Source: an uncultured Eubacteriales bacterium
GTDB lineage: Bacteria > Bacillota > Clostridia > Oscillospirales > Acutalibacteraceae
DNA length: 5,749 nt
Assembly (NCBI GenBank): GCA_902491475.1
Contig: CABUHY010000031.1
Span: forward strand, 1-5,749
Reading direction: 5' to 3'
Shown here: positions 1-5,684 of the stretch, in pieces
Layout of the letters: each line of letters starts with the position of its first letter
How positions within the stretch are numbered: position 1 is the stretch's first letter
The notes under the pieces: generated by a model
Databases searched by the model: none
Told to the model about the DNA's origin: nothing
What the model saw: the letters and a program-made list of their open reading frames with translations, nothing else
Translations under genes and position numbers: made by a program

Positions 1-928
1 CGTTAGTACCGGGAGCAACGCCGAAGAAGCCGTTCTCGGGGTTGATAGCGTAAAGTCTGCCGTCGGGTCCCTTACGAATCCATGAAATATCGTCGCCTAC
101 GCACCAAACCTTATAGCCTTTCTTTCTGTATTCCTCGGGCGGAATAAGCATAGCAAGGTTTGTCTTACCGCAAGCTGACGGGAATGCAGCACAGATGTAC
201 TTAACTTCGCCCTGCGGATTTTCAATACCGAGGATAAGCATATGCTCAGCCTGCCAGCCCTCGTTCTTGCCCTGATAGGAAGCGATACGGAGAGCGAAGC
301 ACTTCTTGCCGAGAAGTACGTTTCCGCCGTAAGCGGAGTTTACGGAAATAATTGTGTTGTCCTCGGGGAACTGGCAAATCCATCTCTTCTCGGGGTCAAC
401 ATCACATTTACAGTGGAGGCCTCTTACCCAGTCGTTGCTGTCGCCGAGAACTTCCATAACCTTCTTGCCGACACGGGTCATAATAGCCATGTTAAGAACA
501 ACATAGATTGAGTCTGTAAGTTCGATACCTACCTTTGAGAAAGGCGAACCTACGGGTCCCATTGAATAAGGGATAACATACATTGTTCTGCCCTTGTATG
601 AATCACGGGCAATATCATAAAGCATTTCATATGCCTTTGAGGGTTCCATCCAGTGGTTTGTGGGGCCTGCGTCCTCTTCTTTTTTGGAGCAGATAAGAGT
701 TCTGTCCTCTACACGGGCAACATCGTTGGGCTTGGTTCTGTGATAATAGCAACCGGGAAGAAGGTCTTCGTTGAGCTTAATCATCTCGCCGCTTTCGCAA
801 GCCTCTTTACGAAGTGCTTCAAGCTGCTCTTCGCTGCCGTCAATCCAAACGATTTCCGCAGGATTAACAAGCTTGACTTTTTCGTCAATCCAATCAAGGA
901 TACTCTTGTTAGTTGTGAGTGCTGACAT
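1..928 (-). CDS. pckG: Phosphoenolpyruvate carboxykinase (GTP), N-terminal 309 residues, truncated by window edge
   Basis: Catalyses oxaloacetate + GTP <-> PEP + GDP + CO2 in the cytoplasm; in fermentative ruminococci it may run toward carboxylation to feed succinate formation (inference). The frame is open from ATG at 928 to the left edge, giving 309 residues of a family usually near 600, so the C-terminal part lies outside. Visible family motifs: RVEDRT (Arg72, substrate-binding Arg), GPVGSPFSKVGIELTDS (124-140), NSAYGG (197-202, PEP/oxaloacetate loop), GKK (207-209), AEHM with His229 (metal ligand), the P-loop FPSACGKTN (249-257) with the family's reactive Cys253 and Lys255, VGDD (277-280, metal and nucleotide), and NPENGFFGVAPGT (296-308). 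The SACGKT P-loop with its cysteine marks the GTP class, not the ATP class. The start is supported by AAAAGGAG (937-944) with 8 nt spacing. Identification is firm; the direction of flux cannot be read from sequence. Confidence 0.97.
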   Translation of the reverse strand, partial: MSALTTNKSILDWIDEKVKLVNPAEIVWIDGSEEQLEALRKEACESGEMIKLNEDLLPGCYYHRTKPNDVARVEDRTLICSKKEEDAGPTNHWMEPSKAYEMLYDIARDSYKGRTMYVIPYSMGPVGSPFSKVGIELTDSIYVVLNMAIMTRVGKKVMEVLGDSNDWVRGLHCKCDVDPEKRWICQFPEDNTIISVNSAYGGNVLLGKKCFALRIASYQGKNEGWQAEHMLILGIENPQGEVKYICAAFPSACGKTNLAMLIPPEEYRKKGYKVWCVGDDISWIRKGPDGRLYAINPENGFFGVAPGTN

Positions 929-1045
929 TGTAATTTCTCCTTTTGAAATTCGGTTTTGCCGATTTTGCAAACGACATACCCGAAATTATTTAACTTTATT
1001 AAACGGCGTAAATTAAGAAACTCCAAACTCCGCCATTATGAGCAT

Positions 1046-1074
1046 ATTATAATGCATCTGCGATTATTTTGCAA
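1046..1074 (-). promoter_or_regulatory. Predicted sigma-A-type promoter of pckG
   Basis: On the minus strand, TTGCAA (1069-1074) is followed after 17 bp by a perfect TATAAT (1046-1051). Transcription would start near 1039, giving a leader of about 110 nt before the pckG start at 928. The tsaD stop (1116-1118) lies only about 40 bp upstream. I see only a weak A/T hairpin (1077-1094) between them, so some read-through from tsaD is possible. Confidence 0.65.
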
Positions 1075-1115
1075 TAAAAAAATGATAATTTTTTGTCAAT
1101 AAAATGAACAAATTG

Positions 1116-2132
1116 TTAAGTATCTTTTTCCGTAATATTCATAGTCGCATATGCGTTGAGCGACATATCCGCCCTCTTGCCCGAAATAAATTCATAGTAA
1201 CCCTGTGAAGCTACCATTGCGGCGTTGTCTCCGCAAAGCGAAAGCTCGGGATAATAAACTTCCCAGCCGTGCTTTTTGGCGGTCTCGTCCATGCGTCTGC
1301 GAAGCACGGAATTTGCCGAAACACCGCCCGCAAGCACCAATTTGTTTGTATCTGCAGTCTGCATAGCCTTTTCGGTGTTTGAGACAAGCGAGGTAACAAC
1401 GGCGTTTATAAACGATGCGCCCAAATCTTCCCTGCGGATAGTTTCCCCTTTTTGTCGGGCGTTATGTACGGTATTGATAACCGAAGTTTTAAGTCCCGAA
1501 AAGCTGAAATCAAGCGGACTTGCGTCAACATGAGGCTTGGGGAAAGAGTAGGCTTTGCTGTCTCCGCCGACCGAAAGCTTATCAAGGTTCACTCCGCCGG
1601 GATACGGAAGCCCCATAGTCCTTGCCGCCTTGTCAAGCGCCTCGCCTGCGGCGTCATCCCTCGTTCTGCCGATAATTTCAAAATCTGTATAACCGTCAAC
1701 CTTGACAAGCAGAGTGTTTCCGCCCGATACCACAAGGCACATAAACGGCGGCTCAAGCTCGGGGTGCGTAATATAGTTAGAGGCGATATGCGAACGCAGA
1801 TGATGCACGGGAACCAGCGGAACGCCCGAGGCGAGCGAAAGTCCCTTTGCGTAATTCACGCCGACAAGCAGCGCCCCGATAAGCCCCGGAGCATATGTGA
1901 CGGCGATTGCGTCAATATCGGTTATCTTTGTCTGTGCTTTTTCAAGAGCGTCCTTTACGACATAGCAAATCGACTCCGTGTGAAGCCTTGAAGCGATTTC
2001 GGGAACAACTCCCCCGAATATTTTATGCTTTTCAATCTGCGTTGACACTGTATTTGAAAGAATTTTCCGTCCGTCCTCAACGACCGCGGCAGCAGTTTCG
2101 TCGCAGGAGCTTTCGATTCCGAGTATTTTCAT
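1116..2132 (-). CDS. tsaD: tRNA N6-adenosine threonylcarbamoyltransferase TsaD (Kae1/Gcp/YgjD family)
   Basis: Transfers the threonylcarbamoyl group from threonylcarbamoyl-AMP to A37 of ANN-decoding tRNAs, working in the cytoplasm with TsaB and TsaE after TsaC makes the intermediate; none of these partners is in the window. The 338 aa match the usual bacterial length. Family landmarks run in order: N-terminal MKILGIESSCDETAAAVV; GGVVPEIASRLH (40-51); HLRSH (111-115), the HxxxH metal site; SGGNT (136-140); GRTRDDAAGEALDKAAR (155-171); PYPGG (176-180); DFSFSGLKTSV (208-218); AGGVSAN (268-274); and CGDNAAM (300-306) with Asp302 as metal ligand. All catalytic positions appear intact. One small oddity is Asn139, where many bacterial TsaD proteins have His (SGGHT). 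The ATG at 2132 is preceded by AAAGAGGTG and starts exactly at the conserved MKILGIESSCDET, so the start is secure. The gene has its own promoter and is divergent from the glutamate dehydrogenase gene. Confidence 0.97.
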   Translation of the reverse strand: MKILGIESSCDETAAAVVEDGRKILSNTVSTQIEKHKIFGGVVPEIASRLHTESICYVVKDALEKAQTKITDIDAIAVTYAPGLIGALLVGVNYAKGLSLASGVPLVPVHHLRSHIASNYITHPELEPPFMCLVVSGGNTLLVKVDGYTDFEIIGRTRDDAAGEALDKAARTMGLPYPGGVNLDKLSVGGDSKAYSFPKPHVDASPLDFSFSGLKTSVINTVHNARQKGETIRREDLGASFINAVVTSLVSNTEKAMQTADTNKLVLAGGVSANSVLRRRMDETAKKHGWEVYYPELSLCGDNAAMVASQGYYEFISGKRADMSLNAYATMNITEKDT

Positions 2133-2173
2133 ACCGCACCTCTTTGTAGAAATTTCTTGAAATGACCAACGAT

Positions 2174-2202
2174 ATTATACCAAACTCTTTTGTTGATTTC
2201 AA
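2174..2202 (-). promoter_or_regulatory. Predicted sigma-A-type promoter of tsaD
   Basis: On the minus strand, TTGAAA (2197-2202), a 17-bp spacer and a perfect TATAAT (2174-2179) predict a start near 2167 and a short leader of about 35 nt before the tsaD ATG at 2132. The -35 hexamer overlaps the inverted repeat GTTGA-TT-TCAAC (2192-2203), flanked by TTT and AAA. That repeat could be an operator or chance in A/T-rich DNA. Confidence 0.75.
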
Positions 2203-2267
2203 CGAAAACGGCTTTTTTTATTGTGAAAAGTTACAAAAACGGAATTTGTGTTTTTAACATATTTAAC

Positions 2268-2293
2268 GAAAAGTGAATTCTCGCTCACTTTTC
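2268..2293. repeat. Inverted repeat upstream of the glutamate dehydrogenase promoter
   Basis: GAAAAGTGA (2268-2276) and TCACTTTTC (2285-2293) form a perfect 9-bp inverted repeat around an 8-nt spacer. It ends 12 bp before the -35 element of the rightward promoter, where an activator or repressor site could lie. No U-tract follows on the plus strand, and on the minus strand the hairpin is followed by GTTAAATATG, so it is a poor terminator. The function is unknown; an operator is the simplest guess. Confidence 0.45.
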
Positions 2294-2305
2294 TTCAAAA
2301 AACGC

Positions 2306-2333
2306 TTGAAAAAATTTTTGCGAGTGTTATTAT
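2306..2333 (+). promoter_or_regulatory. Predicted promoter of glutamate dehydrogenase, with extended -10
   Basis: TTGAAA (2306-2311), a 16-bp spacer and TATTAT (2328-2333), preceded by TG at 2325-2326, form an extended -10 promoter (TGTTATTAT). The start would fall near 2340, giving a leader of about 30 nt. The ribosome binding site AGGGGGA (2355-2361) is 8 nt before the ATG. Confidence 0.7.
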
Positions 2334-2369
2334 TGAATTACAAAATTTAATTTCAGGGGGACACAAGCA

Positions 2370-3719
2370 ATGAACGAATACATCGAAAATGTAATCAAAA
2401 CCGTCGAGAGACGAGATAACGCAAAGCCTGAATATATTCAGTGCGTTAAAGAAGTTTTCCGCTCTCTCGAAAAAGTTATTGAAGAACATCCCGAGTATGT
2501 CGAGGACGATCTTCTCACAAGAATGGTTGAGCCCGACAGACTTATCACATTCCGTGTCGCATGGGTTGACGACAAGGGTAAGACTCAGATTAACCGCGGT
2601 TACCGTGTTCAGTTCAATTCAAGCATAGGACCGTACAAGGGCGGTCTTCGTTTCCATCCCAGCGTAAATTCAAGCATTATGTATTTCCTCGGCTTCGAGC
2701 AGACCTTCAAGAACTCCCTTACGGGTCTTCCCATGGGCGGCGCAAAGGGCGGCTCGGACTTTGACCCGAGAGGTAAGAGCAAGCAGGAGGTTATGCGTTT
2801 CTGCCAGGCATTTATGACAGAGCTTTACAGACATATCGGCCCCAATATTGATGTTCCCGCAGGCGACATCGGCGTAGGTGCCCGTGAAATAGGCTTCCTT
2901 TTCGGACAGTACAAGAGAATTACCGACGCATTTGAAAACGGCGTTATCACAGGTAAGGGACTTTCATACGGCGGTTCGCTTATCCGTCCCGAGGCTACGG
3001 GCTACGGTGCAATTTACTACACCTGCGAAGTTTTCAAGCATGAAAACGATACAATCAAGGGCAAGACCTTTGCGGTTTCGGGCTTCGGTAATGTTGCGTG
3101 GGGCGCTTGCAAAAAGATTGCGGAGCTCGGCGGCAAGGCTGTTACAATCAGCGGACCCGACGGCTATGTTTACGACCCCGACGGTATCGTAACGGAAGAA
3201 AAGCTTGATTATCTTCTTGAAATGCGTGCTTCGGGCAGAGACAGATGTCAGGACTACGCAGACAAGTTCGGCGTACAGTTCTTCCCCGGCGAAAAACCCT
3301 GGGGCGTTAAAGCGGATGTTGCTCTTCCCTGCGCTACACAGAACGAGGTTGACCTCGAAAGCGCAAAGAAGATTGTTGCAAACGGCACCAAGTACTATAT
3401 CGAAGTTGCAAATATGCCGACAACAGAGGAAGCGTTCGATTATCTTACCGGTCTTGACAATGTTATCGTAGCTCCCTCAAAGGCGGTTAACGCAGGCGGT
3501 GTTTGCGTATCGGGTCTTGAGATGAGCCAGAACAGCCAGCGTCTTTCCTGGACTGCGGAAGAGGTTGACGAGAAGCTCCATCACGCTATGATTGAGATAC
3601 ATAAGCATTCCGTTGAAGCTGCCGAAAAATACGGCTTGGGCTACAACCTTGTTGCAGGTGCAAATATCGCAGGCTTTGAAAAGGTTGCGGAAGCAATGAT
3701 GGCACAGGGCATTTATTAA
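2370..3719 (+). CDS. gdhA: Glutamate dehydrogenase, hexameric family I (449 aa)
   Basis: Interconverts 2-oxoglutarate + ammonium + NAD(P)H and glutamate + NAD(P)+ in the cytoplasm, as an entry point for ammonia assimilation or an exit for amino-acid fermentation. The 449 aa match the clostridial homohexameric enzymes. The substrate domain (about 1-200) carries the signature LPMGGAKGGSDFDP (120-133) with catalytic Lys126, plus Lys90, Lys114 and Asp166; Ser381 completes the glutamate pocket. Each is offset by +1 from the published C. symbiosum residues K89, K113, K125, D165 and S380 as I remember them. The nucleotide-binding domain has SGFGNVAWG (237-245) and SGPDGYVYDP (261-270). Phe239, Pro263 and Asp264 match residues tied to NAD preference in C. 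symbiosum, although many such genes are labelled NADP-specific and an NADP enzyme is described from Ruminococcus flavefaciens. The coenzyme therefore remains open. The start ATG has AGGGGGA at 8 nt. The gene is monocistronic, between its own promoter and terminator. Confidence 0.97.
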   Translation: MNEYIENVIKTVERRDNAKPEYIQCVKEVFRSLEKVIEEHPEYVEDDLLTRMVEPDRLITFRVAWVDDKGKTQINRGYRVQFNSSIGPYKGGLRFHPSVNSSIMYFLGFEQTFKNSLTGLPMGGAKGGSDFDPRGKSKQEVMRFCQAFMTELYRHIGPNIDVPAGDIGVGAREIGFLFGQYKRITDAFENGVITGKGLSYGGSLIRPEATGYGAIYYTCEVFKHENDTIKGKTFAVSGFGNVAWGACKKIAELGGKAVTISGPDGYVYDPDGIVTEEKLDYLLEMRASGRDRCQDYADKFGVQFFPGEKPWGVKADVALPCATQNEVDLESAKKIVANGTKYYIEVANMPTTEEAFDYLTGLDNVIVAPSKAVNAGGVCVSGLEMSQNSQRLSWTAEEVDEKLHHAMIEIHKHSVEAAEKYGLGYNLVAGANIAGFEKVAEAMMAQGIY

Positions 3720-3744
3720 GCCGAAAATCATATAAAGACATAAG

Positions 3745-3778
3745 AAAATCCATACCGAGAAATCGGTATGGATTTTTT
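3745..3778. terminator. Bidirectional intrinsic terminator between convergent genes
   Basis: An 11-bp perfect stem, ATCCATACCGA (3748-3758) and TCGGTATGGAT (3763-3773), closes a GAAA tetraloop. It is followed on the plus strand by a T-run ending at 3778 and preceded by AAA, which gives a shorter U-tract on the minus strand. It lies 25 bp after the glutamate dehydrogenase stop and just past the stop of the minus-strand lipoprotein gene (3786). It probably ends both transcripts, more strongly the rightward one. Confidence 0.92.
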
Positions 3779-3785
3779 GTTTGAA

Positions 3786-4328
3786 TTATTGATACGCCTC
3801 TTCCTGTATCGGAGAAGTTTCAAAAAAAGAAGTCAGCGCTTCAATATAAGCATCGCTCTTTACCGCATACACACAGTTGTCAATCGAAATGTATCCGGGA
3901 GCTTGCGGCGAAACTAAAATCGGCTTGTCAATATCGGTGTTTTTCTGCTTCTGTAACCAAATCCGAATCATAATCGACCAACCGTTTGAAGCCGTTTGCC
4001 CCTCGGCGTTTCCCGCATCGGCAGCGGCAAGAACAGATAAAATTTCTTGAATATCTGCCGTGTCCGTAAAAGTTTTAACCGCACGCTCGACAGACCCCGT
4101 ATTGCGGACAACGACAATATCAATCGCACGAATATCCTGCGGCTCTAACGCCTTAAAATCAGCCAATACCTGCTCACGAGTTCTTATTTTCGCCTCCGAA
4201 GCATAAACAGCATTCGTTGTTGACACAGTAGTCGTTGAATTATTTTCAGTCAGCTGTGCAAATCTGTTGCATCCGCAGAAAACAACAGCCAAGAAAAACA
4301 GAATTCCAAAGAAGTAAGCTATTTTCAT
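3786..4328 (-). CDS. Small predicted lipoprotein of unknown function (180 aa)
   Basis: I do not recognise the family with confidence. Residues 1-20 form a lipoprotein signal peptide: Lys2, a hydrophobic core (3-17) and the end FCGC, with Cys20 as the likely lipidated residue. Phe at -3 and Cys at -2 make this a loose lipobox. A Ser/Thr/Asn-rich linker follows (about 26-43), then one compact domain (about 50-172) with predicted alternating strands and helices: a strand at AIDIVVV (68-74), FTDTADIQEILSVL (87-100), SIMIRIWL (118-125), and a C-terminal YISIDNCVYAV then SDAYIEALTSFF (146-169). The pattern resembles small extracytoplasmic domains common in clostridial lipoproteins, but no catalytic motif is visible. 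The product is probably anchored on the outer face of the membrane. The start ATG has AGGGTG 7 nt upstream. It has its own promoter and is separated from the NYN gene by a terminator, so no functional link to that gene is implied. Confidence 0.85.
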   Translation of the reverse strand: MKIAYFFGILFFLAVVFCGCNRFAQLTENNSTTTVSTTNAVYASEAKIRTREQVLADFKALEPQDIRAIDIVVVRNTGSVERAVKTFTDTADIQEILSVLAAADAGNAEGQTASNGWSIMIRIWLQKQKNTDIDKPILVSPQAPGYISIDNCVYAVKSDAYIEALTSFFETSPIQEEAYQ

Positions 4329-4375
4329 AAGAGCGCACCCTAAATTTTATAATAATATAAAACTATTACATCTTT

Positions 4376-4404
4376 AGAATATCGGATAAGTTAAAGTATG
4401 TCAA
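4376..4404 (-). promoter_or_regulatory. Predicted sigma-A-type promoter of the lipoprotein gene
   Basis: On the minus strand, a perfect TTGACA (4399-4404), a 17-bp spacer and TATTCT (4376-4381) predict a start near 4369 and a leader of about 40 nt. The rest of the 4329-4550 interval is A/T-rich and shows no supported gene, only short palindromes such as GTAAATTTAC (4505-4514). Confidence 0.7.
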
Positions 4405-4549
4405 TAACAAATCAAATTTATTTGTATTTCCGTAACAAGTTCTGTTAAATGCACAAATATTCCTCAATATAATTGTATCACTTGCACAACAGCAAATATC
4501 CTTCGTAAATTTACAAATATACAGAAAATATATAATAAAAATTGACAAT

Positions 4550-4598
4550 AAAAAGCACGGCTTTAATCGACTGAGAGTTGCCGATTAAAGCCGTGTTT
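4550..4598 (-). terminator. Intrinsic terminator of the NYN-domain gene
   Basis: CACGGCTTTAATCG (4556-4569) and CGATTAAAGCCGTG (4582-4595) form a perfect 14-bp stem with a 12-nt loop. Read on the minus strand, it is followed by CTTTTTATTG. It lies 15 bp after the stop codon of the minus-strand gene at 4611. On the plus strand only three T follow, so it works mainly leftward. Confidence 0.92.
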
Positions 4599-4610
4599 GC
4601 AATTATTATT

Positions 4611-5516
4611 TTACTTCTTCAATGAATATTTACCATTACTGCCGAGCTGAATTTTGTCAATCGATCTGAGGAAAGACTTCATATTGCTGTATCCGTGTGA
4701 TTTCAGCTTGAAATTCTTAAATTGCTTGACTATCATATTCTGAATCTCGCCCGAAGTTGCATCTTTGCGGTTTTTGAGTGAAACTGCAACAAAATCTCGA
4801 ATCCTTTCCGTATCGGGATTTGAACTGTCGGTTATTTTGACATCATTACCCTTAACGGTAAATTCATAAAAGGAATTTATAAATGTTGAGAATTTTGAAA
4901 AACCGTAGTTTCTTTCGTCAAAATCGGAAAACTGCGAAAGCAAAATCTGTTTAACCCGTCCGAGTTGAATTGCATGCGTGTCGGTTGAGTTGATTATATC
5001 AAACGCCAGGTCCTTAATGTCGTCAATCGGCGTAATGCTCGATTTCTCGGTTGTGATTTCGGTTTCCTCCGAATTTTCGATAACATCAAGATATTTGAAT
5101 TCATTGCACGCCGAAACAAAGGCTTTAGGCGTCTGGCTTCTGCCCATTCCGATAACCAATTTGCCGGATTCTCTCAGCCTTGCGGCAATCCGTGTAAAGT
5201 CGGAATCGCTTGTGGCAAGACAAAATGTATCAATATCGGTTTTGGTATAGAGAATATCCATTGCATCGATAATCATTGCCGAATCGGTGGAATTCTTGCC
5301 CGTTGTGTACGCAAACTGCTGCATGGGAGTAAGCGAATGGTCGAGCATAACATCTTTCCACGATTTGAGACATTCATTCGTCCAATCGCCGTAAACACGC
5401 TTAACGGAAATAACTCCGTAATTAAGATTAAGCTCGTCAATGATTGTTTTGATATACTTTGCGGAAGTATTGTCTGCGTCTATAAGTAATGCGATTTTAT
5501 TGTTAGTATTAGTCAT
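4611..5516 (-). CDS. NYN (PIN-like) ribonuclease-domain protein with two C-terminal OST-HTH/LOTUS-like domains
   Basis: Probably a cytoplasmic, metal-dependent RNA-acting protein; the substrate is unknown. Residues 6-146 form a NYN/LabA-like PIN-fold domain: IALLIDADN (8-16, Asp13 and Asn16), YGDW (42-45), GKNSTDSAMIIDAMD (73-87, Asp78 and Asp84) and ATSDSDF (101-107, Asp104 and Asp106), the usual acidic set of a one-metal or two-metal nuclease site. An acidic Ser/Thr/Glu linker (147-162) leads to a first OST-HTH/LOTUS-like domain (about 163-222), with FDERNYGFSKFSTFI (199-213). A second (about 235-300) has the matching SHGYSNMKSFLRSI (273-286) and a Lys-rich end. No signal peptide or membrane segment is seen. 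I chose ATG at 5516 (301 aa); an in-frame TTG at 5528 is possible but abuts the AAAGG directly. For the ATG, AAAGG sits 12 nt upstream, a long spacing that may mean weak translation. The gene is monocistronic, with its own promoter and terminator. The NYN and first LOTUS domains are well supported, the second less so. Confidence 0.92.
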   Translation of the reverse strand: MTNTNNKIALLIDADNTSAKYIKTIIDELNLNYGVISVKRVYGDWTNECLKSWKDVMLDHSLTPMQQFAYTTGKNSTDSAMIIDAMDILYTKTDIDTFCLATSDSDFTRIAARLRESGKLVIGMGRSQTPKAFVSACNEFKYLDVIENSEETEITTEKSSITPIDDIKDLAFDIINSTDTHAIQLGRVKQILLSQFSDFDERNYGFSKFSTFINSFYEFTVKGNDVKITDSSNPDTERIRDFVAVSLKNRKDATSGEIQNMIVKQFKNFKLKSHGYSNMKSFLRSIDKIQLGSNGKYSLKK

Positions 5517-5545
5517 GGTGTAAACCAACCTTTCTTATTGTAAAT

Positions 5546-5574
5546 ATAATAACATACTTTATTTTTCATTGCAA
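5546..5574 (-). promoter_or_regulatory. Predicted sigma-A-type promoter of the NYN-LOTUS gene
   Basis: On the minus strand, TTGCAA (5569-5574), a 17-bp spacer and TATTAT (5546-5551) predict a start near 5539 and a leader of about 23 nt before the ATG at 5516. The same TTGCAA -35 and 17-bp spacing occur at the pckG promoter. Here the -35 is the centre of a 14-bp palindrome. Confidence 0.65.
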
Positions 5575-5578
5575 TGAA
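5565..5578. repeat. Perfect 14-bp palindrome over the -35 of the NYN-LOTUS promoter
   Basis: TTCATTGCAATGAA reads the same on both strands with no spacer. It is centred on the predicted -35 hexamer, so a dimeric regulator bound there would block RNA polymerase. It is a candidate operator; no regulator gene is visible in the window. Confidence 0.5.
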
Positions 5579-5647
5579 TATGCACATATAAAAGGTATGA
5601 TTGATAAGGTCATACAATGCCAATGGCTGCAAATTCGGGACAGCAAC

Positions 5648-5684
5648 AAAAAATAAAAAAGGAGTTATACGCTTGTATAACTCC
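5648..5684 (-). terminator. Strong intrinsic terminator for a gene beyond the right edge
   Basis: GGAGTTATAC (5661-5670) and GTATAACTCC (5675-5684) form a perfect 10-bp stem with a 4-nt loop. Read leftward on the minus strand, it is followed by T6-A-T6 (complement of 5648-5660). This is a textbook minus-strand terminator, so a leftward transcript must enter from beyond 5749. It insulates the NYN-LOTUS promoter, about 75 bp further on. Confidence 0.9.

Noticed and set aside
242..1026. Several frames of 80-90 aa on both strands across the first kilobase
   Set aside because: They are out-of-frame shadows of the truncated pckG gene or span its leader. The real frame has no stop in the window and continues past the left edge.
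1076..1099. A/T hairpin (AAAAAAT-GATA-ATTTTTT) and a TTGACA on the minus strand between tsaD and pckG
   Set aside because: The stem has no G/C pairs, so it is too weak to call a tsaD terminator. The TTGACA has no good -10 at 16-18 bp, while the TTGCAA/TATAAT pair downstream does.
1452..1991. 179-aa plus-strand frame inside tsaD
   Set aside because: It is antisense to a firmly identified gene with intact catalytic motifs. Its composition (many Arg, Cys, Ser) is that of a shadow frame, and it has no ribosome site.
4366..4548. 60-aa minus-strand frame in the intergenic region
   Set aside because: It begins at a TTG without a ribosome site, is composed of A/T-driven residues (Ile, Phe, Tyr, Asn, Lys, Cys), and covers the promoter of the lipoprotein gene.
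5516..5528. TTG start giving a 305-aa NYN protein
   Set aside because: The TTG directly abuts the AAAGG ribosome site with no spacing. The ATG four codons later is more plausible and still precedes the whole NYN domain.
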